Position numbers and translations under genes: made by a program. This document shows positions 58,883 to 64,000 of a stretch of DNA of 64,000 bases, in pieces (positions within the stretch are counted from its first letter, which is position 1; every line of letters starts with the position of its first letter). The stretch is from Halomicrobium urmianum (GTDB taxonomy: Archaea; Halobacteriota; Halobacteria; Halobacteriales; Haloarculaceae). The notes beneath the pieces are model-generated. The model did no database searches, had not been told where the DNA came from, and saw only the letters and a program-made list of their open reading frames with translations. The DNA is taken from contig NZ_CP084090.1 of the NCBI RefSeq assembly GCF_020217425.1, positions 930,001-994,000 on the forward strand, read 5' to 3'.

Positions 58883-59956
58883 TCACAGCGAGACGTCCAT
58901 CTCGACGGGCGACATGTCCAGGAACGCCGTCTCGTAGCCCTCGTGGCGGGAGACGCCCGGCGGCGAGTCGGCGGTGATCGTCAGCCGGTCGCCGTCCTCG
59001 ACGCCGTCGACGGCGGCCCCGTAGTGGTACTTCAGGTCCGGATCGAGTGTCGACGTGAGGTTGCCCTCGAAGGCAGTACCGCCGTCGTGCTCCAGCGTCG
59101 CCGACAGCGCCATCATGGGAATCGGGAAGCGGTTGTACGGCGTCCGCGGCGAGACGGCGAGGTACGGGCCGTCGCCGTCGATCCCTTCGGGGCGCTCGTC
59201 GAGCAGCGTCGCGACGAACTTCGCGTCGCCGCTCGTGCCCTCGCCCAGGACGGTCCCGGGCAGCTCCGCTGCGGGCGGCAGCTGCGGCGTCGGCACCCGA
59301 TCCATCGACATCGGCTCGACGGCGTCGCGCTCGCCCTGGCGATCCGGGAGGCGCTCGAAGGAGACCTGTCCCTCCAGGGTGTCCTGACGGAACTCGAAGC
59401 GGAACATGGGGGACAGCTGCTCCTGGAACGCGCCGGCGAACTCGCCCGTCGTTCGCACGCTGACCGGCCCGAAGTTGACGGTGGTCTCGTAGACGCCGTC
59501 GCCGGAGAGGGGCACGTTGTCCCCGTAGTGAAAGCCCATGTTCTGCGAGAGCATCGGCCACATGCGACGGTCGGCGACCACGTCGCCGCTGTCGTTGTCC
59601 GCGACGACCATCCGGGCGTTGGAACTGGGGATCGTCGTCTCCGTCTCCGCGTCCCAGACGCTGGCCATCAGGTGCAGCGAGTCGTCGGACTGGATCTCGA
59701 CCTTGTTCGTCCGGTCGCCGTCCATCGTCCAGAAGCGGTGGGGGAAGCTGTAGAACAGCGCCAGGCTGTACCGCCCGCTCGACTCGACGCCGACCATCTC
59801 CATCCCCTCGACGTGGGTGGGAACGTACACCGCGCCGGGGCGGTCCTCGACCAGCGGCGGCGCCCGCGTCGACTGCCGCTGGAGGAGGTCCGTGCACCCA
59901 GCGAGCGTCCCGAGCGTCCCCGCGGCTGTACCGGCGAGAAACTGCCGTCTCTTCAT
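58883..59956 (-). CDS. Tat lipoprotein with P19-like iron-transport domain
   Basis: A 357-residue exported lipoprotein: signal MKRRQFLAGTAAGTLGTLAGC (Tat motif and lipobox). The segment VYVPTHVEGMEMVGVESSGRYSLALFYSFPHRFWTMDG and FHYGDNVPLSGDGVYETTVNFGPV, with His and Met residues, resembles the P19/Tp34 Fe2+-transport fold. The C-terminal domain (about 205-357) is haloarchaeal and unassigned. A role in periplasmic iron or copper binding is likely but not proved. It lies near a DyP-like secreted protein, as in Efe-type iron systems. Confidence 0.7.
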   Translation of the reverse strand: MKRRQFLAGTAAGTLGTLAGCTDLLQRQSTRAPPLVEDRPGAVYVPTHVEGMEMVGVESSGRYSLALFYSFPHRFWTMDGDRTNKVEIQSDDSLHLMASVWDAETETTIPSSNARMVVADNDSGDVVADRRMWPMLSQNMGFHYGDNVPLSGDGVYETTVNFGPVSVRTTGEFAGAFQEQLSPMFRFEFRQDTLEGQVSFERLPDRQGERDAVEPMSMDRVPTPQLPPAAELPGTVLGEGTSGDAKFVATLLDERPEGIDGDGPYLAVSPRTPYNRFPIPMMALSATLEHDGGTAFEGNLTSTLDPDLKYHYGAAVDGVEDGDRLTITADSPPGVSRHEGYETAFLDMSPVEMDVSL

Positions 59957-60041
59957 CGGCCGAGGGTCGGTGCCTCACCGGAAAAGGGGTTCTGGTGCGA
60001 TTCTCGAACGAGGTACGGTCGGATGTCGGACGGCGGCCGAT

Positions 60042-60188
60042 CTATAGTAGACCGAACCCCTCCCGCCAGTCAGCCGTCGATTCGTCGACCAGCCGATCGA
60101 GGAGTTCGGCAAAGCTCTCGTCGTCCCGTTTGCGGGCCTTGAGCTTCTCGTACACCTCTTCGGTGATGCCGATCGTCTTCGTTCCCAT
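60042..60188 (-). CDS. Orphan VapB-type antitoxin (48 residues)
   Basis: A small protein starting MGTKTIGITEEVYEKLKARK, followed by RDDESFAELLDRLVDE. This is the N-terminal form of haloarchaeal VapB-family (DUF217-like) antitoxins. No PIN toxin gene follows; the next gene downstream is the iron lipoprotein. The frame ends in CTATAGTAGAC read on the plus strand, the same 11 bases as the end of the 86-bp palindrome at 21.2 kb, so a toxin gene may have been lost by rearrangement. Confidence 0.7.
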   Translation of the reverse strand: MGTKTIGITEEVYEKLKARKRDDESFAELLDRLVDESTADWREGFGLL

Positions 60189-60275
60189 CTACTTTGTGTT
60201 TATGGACACAAGCACAAGAAATGTCGAGTGCAGGTCTCAGGAGACCCTTATCGAGGGCGCGACGCCTATGAAATC

Positions 60276-61460
60276 TCACGCGGGCAGTTCGACCGTGAAC
60301 GTCGACCCCTCGCCGGGCTCGGAGTCGACCAGAATCTCGCCGCCATGTCCGTCGACGATGCGCTCGCACAGCGCCAGCCCGATCCCCGACCCGTCCGGGT
60401 TCTCGGTCCCGTCCAGCCGCTCGAAGACGCCGAAGACGCGCTCGGCGTCGTCGGGGCCGATGCCGACGCCTTCGTCGCTGACCGAGATCGACCATCGGTC
60501 CGCGTCGCGGTCCACTGACACGTGGATCCGCGGCGGGGCGTCGCCGCTGTACTCGACGGCGTTGGCCAGGAGGTTCTGGAACACCTGCCGGAGCTGGCGC
60601 TCGTCGCCCTCGACGGCCGGCAGCGGCTCCCGCGTGATCTCGGCGTCGCTCTCCTCGATCCGCATCTGGAGGTCCGTGAGCACGTCGTCGAGGACGCCGT
60701 CGAGGTCCACTCGGTCGGACTGATCGCTCTCCGCGTCGACGCGCGCGTACTCCAGCAGGCCGCCCATCGTCTCGTCCATCCGCTCGGCGCCGTCGAGGGC
60801 GAATGCGAGGAACTCCCGGCCGTCCTCGTCCAAGTCGTCGGCGTACCGCCCCTCGACGAGTTCGAGGTACTTCCGCACCATCCGAAGGGGCTCCTGGAGG
60901 TCGTGGGAGGCCGCGTAGGCGAACTGCTCTAGCTGTTCGTTCGACGCCTCTAGCTCCGTCACCGCCTCCTCGAGCTTCCGCTCGGTCCGCTTGAGCTCGT
61001 CGTTCTGCTCCTCGAGGCGTCTCGCCTGGTCGAGCGCCCGGGCCTCGTGGACGCCGATGCCGAGACCGGAGAGCGAGCCGATGGCCAGGAACACCGCCTG
61101 CGTCCCGAACGCGAACTGGACAGTGACTCCCGGATGGAGGACCCGCAGCGCGAGGACGACCGCCATCACGGTGACGCCGCCGGCGACCCACAGCACGATC
61201 CGCGGGTAGTACGCTGGTCGGACCTCGGTGGTCGGGAGCCGGAGGCCGATGTACAGCATCACGGCCCCCAGCGTCCCGACCAGCAGCAGGTCGAGCACCG
61301 CCTCGAGCAGGATCCCGCTGTCGGCCAGCGTGACCGCCGACCTGGCGACCGCCGTGATCAGGACCAGCACCCCGAGCGCGGGAACGACCTGGCGCCAGTG
61401 GCTCGCAAGCTGCGTATCGCCGCCGGGGGGACCGTCGGTTCCGAGAAGACGACTGCTCAT
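60276..61460 (-). CDS. Membrane-bound sensor histidine kinase
   Basis: A 394-residue kinase. Four hydrophobic helices fill residues 25-140, then a coiled coil (ARRLEEQNDELKRTERKLEEAVTELEASNEQLEQF), HisKA with His186 in ASHDLQEPLRMVRKYLELVEGRYADDLDEDG and a full ATPase domain (FQNLLANAVEYSG, VSDEGVGIG, GSGIGLALCERIVDGHGG). No REC domain is attached. Its HisKA is closely similar to that of the broken kinase at 40.5-41.2 kb. It is co-directional with the regulator at 61.5 kb. Confidence 0.9.
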   Translation of the reverse strand: MSSRLLGTDGPPGGDTQLASHWRQVVPALGVLVLITAVARSAVTLADSGILLEAVLDLLLVGTLGAVMLYIGLRLPTTEVRPAYYPRIVLWVAGGVTVMAVVLALRVLHPGVTVQFAFGTQAVFLAIGSLSGLGIGVHEARALDQARRLEEQNDELKRTERKLEEAVTELEASNEQLEQFAYAASHDLQEPLRMVRKYLELVEGRYADDLDEDGREFLAFALDGAERMDETMGGLLEYARVDAESDQSDRVDLDGVLDDVLTDLQMRIEESDAEITREPLPAVEGDERQLRQVFQNLLANAVEYSGDAPPRIHVSVDRDADRWSISVSDEGVGIGPDDAERVFGVFERLDGTENPDGSGIGLALCERIVDGHGGEILVDSEPGEGSTFTVELPA

Positions 61461-61516
61461 ACCCGACCCTATCGCCGGTCCCCCGGTTCAGGTCGGCTTT
61501 TGGCTATCCAACTCGT

Positions 61517-62185
61517 TTAAGTACCCTCCTCTGCCGCCACCGGTAGCTCGGAGACAGTGCTCCCCAGGACCCGATCGATGCCGCGCCGGAGCCGCGACGC
61601 GACGGCCTGCTGGGAGATGCCGAGCTCCTCGCCCAGCTCCGTCATCGTCACGTCCCGCGGCGAGTTGAAGTACCCCTGGTCGTAGGCGAGCACCAGCGCC
61701 TCTCGCTGGGCGTCGGTCAGCGCCGTCTCGGCCGCCGTCTCGATGGGCGTGAGCGCGTGGAGCTTCGTGAGCGTGACCGGGATGTCCAGTTCACGGCAGC
61801 GCTGCTGGAAGGCCGCGATGTCGCTCCGGTCGTCCCCGCGGACGTCGAAGGTCCACTGCTTGCTCGTCCCGACGGCCTTGACCAGCGGGACCTGTGTCTC
61901 GGTCAGCGCGCTCAGCACGCCGGCGTACTCGAGCGTCCACTCTACGCGCAGCAGGTACTCGTCCGAGACGGAGTCGACGAGGCGGATGTCCACCACGCCA
62001 GGGTGGTCGGCGAAGGCCCCCTCGATGTCGTCGACGACCGCTCCGCGGACCCAGAAGTACGGCACCACCACGTCCTGCGCCGGGATGATGCGCTCCAGTT
62101 CGACCGTCACGTCCGGCAGTCGGTCGAAGACGGTCCCTAGCGGGAACTCGTCCGACGGAATCGTGAACGTCGCCTCGGTAGCCAT
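61517..62185 (-). CDS. Bacterio-opsin-activator-type transcription regulator
   Basis: A 222-residue protein. The N-terminal domain (EATFTIPSDEFPLGTVFDRLPDVTVELERIIPAQDVVVPYFWVRGA) is the BAT-associated sensor-like fold. The C-terminal HTH is LTDAQREALVLAYDQGYFNSPRDVTMTELGEELGISQQAVASRLRRGIDRVLGSTV. It lies between the kinase and the DyP-like gene on the same strand, so it may regulate this set. Confidence 0.88.
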   Translation of the reverse strand: MATEATFTIPSDEFPLGTVFDRLPDVTVELERIIPAQDVVVPYFWVRGAVVDDIEGAFADHPGVVDIRLVDSVSDEYLLRVEWTLEYAGVLSALTETQVPLVKAVGTSKQWTFDVRGDDRSDIAAFQQRCRELDIPVTLTKLHALTPIETAAETALTDAQREALVLAYDQGYFNSPRDVTMTELGEELGISQQAVASRLRRGIDRVLGSTVSELPVAAEEGT

Positions 62186-62245
62186 TGGACAAGCCTGGGT
62201 CTCGAGCCGTAAAGGCTCGTCACACGAGGCGGTGACGACGGCGCC

Positions 62246-63523
62246 TCACGCCGGCCGCGCCGGCGGCAGCGCCCGCAGCGAGCGCGGCGGCAGGAGGTAG
62301 TTGCCGCGGCGCTCGACCGTCATGTACTGGAGGATGCCGTTGTTCGTCCGCTGGCCGACGCCGCTCTCGCCGGCGACGTCGGTGCCGTTCATCGCCTCGC
62401 GCGTCTCGGCGAAGTCGCCGATGGTCTCCTGCAGCGAGACGAAGTGCAGCGACGCGCGGCCGTCGTCGGTGGCGTCGAAGTCCCGGCGGATCATCAGGGG
62501 GGACCCGTCCTCGCGTGCGCGGGCGGACTTCTGGGAGTGGCCGACCTTGCCGTACTCTCGGGCGTGCTCCTCCGTGTGGGCGGGGCAACTGTGCTCCTCC
62601 ATCCCCGTCGAGTCGCCCATGTTCTCGCCGGTGCCCTCCACGAGGCCCTCCTCGGCGTGGACGGGGCAGAACATCGTCGCCTCGCGGTGGTAGCGGCTGT
62701 CCTGCTCGTACCACTGGTCGAGGTGCAGGCGGATCTTCGAGACGTGCTGGGTGGTGCCGCCGGCGAAGGGGCCCTCGCCGATAGTGACGAAGTCCTCGCT
62801 GGCCTGGCTCTTCGAGAAGTCCGACTTGAAGCCCATGTACAGCGGTGCGTCCTCGGACACCTCGCCCTCGGGGACGCCGGCCGCGTCGTCGTTCTCGGCG
62901 GGGAGGCCCTCGCCGACGAAGCCGGTCCGCCGGTCGGCCACGGAGAAGACGCCGGAAAGCGAGGCCGGCATCTCGACGCCGTTGAGCGTCGACACCTCGC
63001 CTTTCAGCGCCTCCTCGGCGGCCACGACGACCTGCCCGTGGTCGCTGGCCAGGTGGACGGCGGCGTCGGGCGTGTCGAACTCGGGCTCCTCGAAGGGAGC
63101 CATCGCTTCGGGTTCGGGCAGGTCGACGCTCCCGGGCAGGTCGGCCTCGAATCGGTCGAAGTAGGACGGCGTGTACCCGACGGTGAAGAGGAGGCCGTCG
63201 TTCGAGCGGCGGTAGGCCCGTTCCAGTCCGCGGAAGGACTGCTCGACCTGCTCGCGGTCGGCCTCGGTCGGCGCGCCGTCGCCCTCGTAGTCGAGCAGCA
63301 GGAGGGCGTGGTGGCGGGCCGCGGTCACGTTGCCGTGGTCGTCGGTCGAGAGAGACCCGTCCCAGGCGTGCTGGCGGTCCGGCAGCGTCGAGAGGTCTTC
63401 GGGCCCCTGCTCGACGTCCGGCTCGCCGAACCGGTCCACGCACGCCGAGAGGGCGGCGGTCCCCCCGATGGCGACCGCGGACTTCAGGAAGCTACGGCGC
63501 GGAATGCCACGCTGATCGCTCAT
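62246..63523 (-). CDS. Tat-exported DyP-like (EfeB-related) protein
   Basis: A 425-residue protein with a Tat signal RRSFLKSAVAIGGTAALSAC and a probable lipobox. The body matches a haloarchaeal family (DUF7405-like) that resembles dye-decolourising peroxidases: HALLLLDYEGDG near the start, HLASDHGQVVVAAEEAL, FVGEGLPAEN, GGTTQHVSKIRLHLDQWYEQD, VGHSQKSARAREDGSPLMIRRDFD and LHFVSLQETIGDFAETREAMNG. Haem-binding His is likely in one of these but I cannot fix it. Next to a P19-like lipoprotein it suggests iron or haem handling outside the membrane. Confidence 0.75.
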   Translation of the reverse strand: MSDQRGIPRRSFLKSAVAIGGTAALSACVDRFGEPDVEQGPEDLSTLPDRQHAWDGSLSTDDHGNVTAARHHALLLLDYEGDGAPTEADREQVEQSFRGLERAYRRSNDGLLFTVGYTPSYFDRFEADLPGSVDLPEPEAMAPFEEPEFDTPDAAVHLASDHGQVVVAAEEALKGEVSTLNGVEMPASLSGVFSVADRRTGFVGEGLPAENDDAAGVPEGEVSEDAPLYMGFKSDFSKSQASEDFVTIGEGPFAGGTTQHVSKIRLHLDQWYEQDSRYHREATMFCPVHAEEGLVEGTGENMGDSTGMEEHSCPAHTEEHAREYGKVGHSQKSARAREDGSPLMIRRDFDATDDGRASLHFVSLQETIGDFAETREAMNGTDVAGESGVGQRTNNGILQYMTVERRGNYLLPPRSLRALPPARPA

Positions 63524-63559
63524 CGGGCGTGGTTAGGACCTGACTCGAAAAGCCGTTCT

Positions 63560-63668
63560 GGTACGGGCGTCGAAAGGGAGGCGCGCCCGGAGGGCGGGCC
63601 TCCGAGCGAGCGGGAGTGAGTGGAGCGAACGACACGCGAGCCGCGTGGATTGAGCGGAGCGAGCCGGT
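63560..63668. repeat. GAGCGA-type repetitive intergenic tract
   Basis: The tract GAGCGAGCGGGAGTGAGTGG and similar GAGCGAACGA/GCGGAGCGAG strings recur here in the promoter interval between the DyP-like gene and the next gene. Similar strings occur in the 53.5-kb element and inside the histidine kinase at 42.9 kb. Such tracts are frequent in haloarchaeal intergenic DNA. Confidence 0.5.
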
Positions 63669-63733
63669 TCGAACCCGGTCGGTGCCACCGGTCACCGACG
63701 CGTTCAGGTGGCCCGAACCCGTTCGGTCGATGT

Positions 63734-64000
63734 ATGCACGGTGGACAGGCGCCCGCGGTGTACGAGCCGGGGTCGCTCGCGATGGTGGGCGTGATCACGC
63801 TCGCGGGACTCGGGGCGGCGGTTCTCCTGGGGCTGGCGCTGGCCGCGTTCGTCCGTCGGCGTTCCCAGCCGTACGTGCTGATCGTCGGCGCCATCGCCGC
63901 GCTCCTCGGGCGGTCGGCCGTCGCCGGCCTGTCGCTGGCCGGCCTCCTGCGGCCGGGCCCGCACCACTTCCTCGAACACGGGCTGGACGTCGTCATGGTC
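63734..64000 (+). CDS. Membrane protein, 5' part only (runs off the window)
   Basis: The frame from ATG 63734 is open to the window end (89 codons). It begins MHGGQAPAVYEPGSLAMVGV and has two hydrophobic helices in view (ITLAGLGAAVLLGLALAAFV and YVLIVGAIAALLGRSAVAGL), followed by GPHHFLEHGLDVVMV with three His. Short His-containing membrane proteins of this kind occur beside the DyP-like gene in haloarchaea. It diverges from that gene. Function unknown; metal binding is conceivable. Confidence 0.65.
   Translation, partial: MHGGQAPAVYEPGSLAMVGVITLAGLGAAVLLGLALAAFVRRRSQPYVLIVGAIAALLGRSAVAGLSLAGLLRPGPHHFLEHGLDVVMV

Overview
The window is a chromosomal segment of a halophilic archaeon (class Halobacteria; genus not determinable by eye). 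The evidence is that most of it is GC-rich with very acidic proteins, it has Tat-dependent lipoprotein signals (RR motif plus AGC/TGC lipobox), and genes have leaderless starts about 25-30 bases after a TATA element. It also carries archaeal or haloarchaeal marker genes: Orc1/Cdc6, trmY, archaeosine synthase (arcS plus its radical-SAM partner), aglF/aglM-type sugar genes, bacterio-opsin-activator-type regulators and TnpB-only IS605 elements. A tRNA-Pro, purS/purQ and tRNA-modification genes argue for the main chromosome rather than a plasmid.

Bases 1-21,700 look like an accessory island. A decayed IS6 copy sits at the left edge. An AT-rich surface-glycan cluster follows at 0.78-8.8 kb: FkbM methyltransferase, Wzx-type flippase, two GT4 glycosyltransferases, a Wzy/ligase-type membrane protein and a sulfatase-fold protein. 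At about 8.93 kb the composition changes abruptly to GC-rich inside a gene, and two more alkaline-phosphatase-superfamily proteins and another GT4 follow. At 13.3-15.1 kb an orc1/cdc6 gene is surrounded by inverted and direct copies of a motif close to CATNCGCGACGGNGGTGTG. This is a candidate replication origin, and a further copy lies at 20.0 kb. Next come a beta-helix surface-protein pseudogene split by an IS5-family element with a visible 7-bp target duplication, an AT-rich GT-C-type membrane protein, an AbrB/PIN toxin-antitoxin pair, and a winged-helix/PIN pair.

Bases 21.7-26.5 kb hold an operon of three SDR nucleotide-sugar enzymes led by a UDP-sulfoquinovose-synthase-like protein, a tnpB-less IS605 derivative, tRNA-Pro(CGG) and a VapBC pair. 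Bases 26.5-38.1 kb hold a trypsin-like lipoprotein whose signal peptide is out of frame, a repeat-rich acidic protein with a PRC-barrel-like end, trmY, a TnpB element, three further secreted or metabolic genes, a membrane hydrolase and a double winged-helix regulator.

Bases 38.4-44.7 kb are a two-component signalling cluster with a degraded histidine kinase. Bases 44.7-57.3 kb are mostly housekeeping: quinone reductases, formyl-THF deformylase, purS/purQ, both archaeosine-synthase genes, UDP-glucose dehydrogenase, UDP-glucose pyrophosphorylase and a 4-epimerase. Together with the 21.7 kb operon, the last three could supply UDP-glucose, UDP-glucuronate and UDP-sulfoquinovose to the glycan cluster (inference). 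A 373-bp nested palindromic element lies at 53.5 kb and a second TnpB element at 57.4-58.8 kb.

Bases 58.9-64.0 kb contain a P19-like periplasmic iron lipoprotein, an orphan VapB-type antitoxin, a membrane histidine kinase, a bacterio-opsin-activator-type regulator, a Tat-exported DyP-like protein and the start of a membrane protein. This is a plausible envelope iron/haem and redox module.
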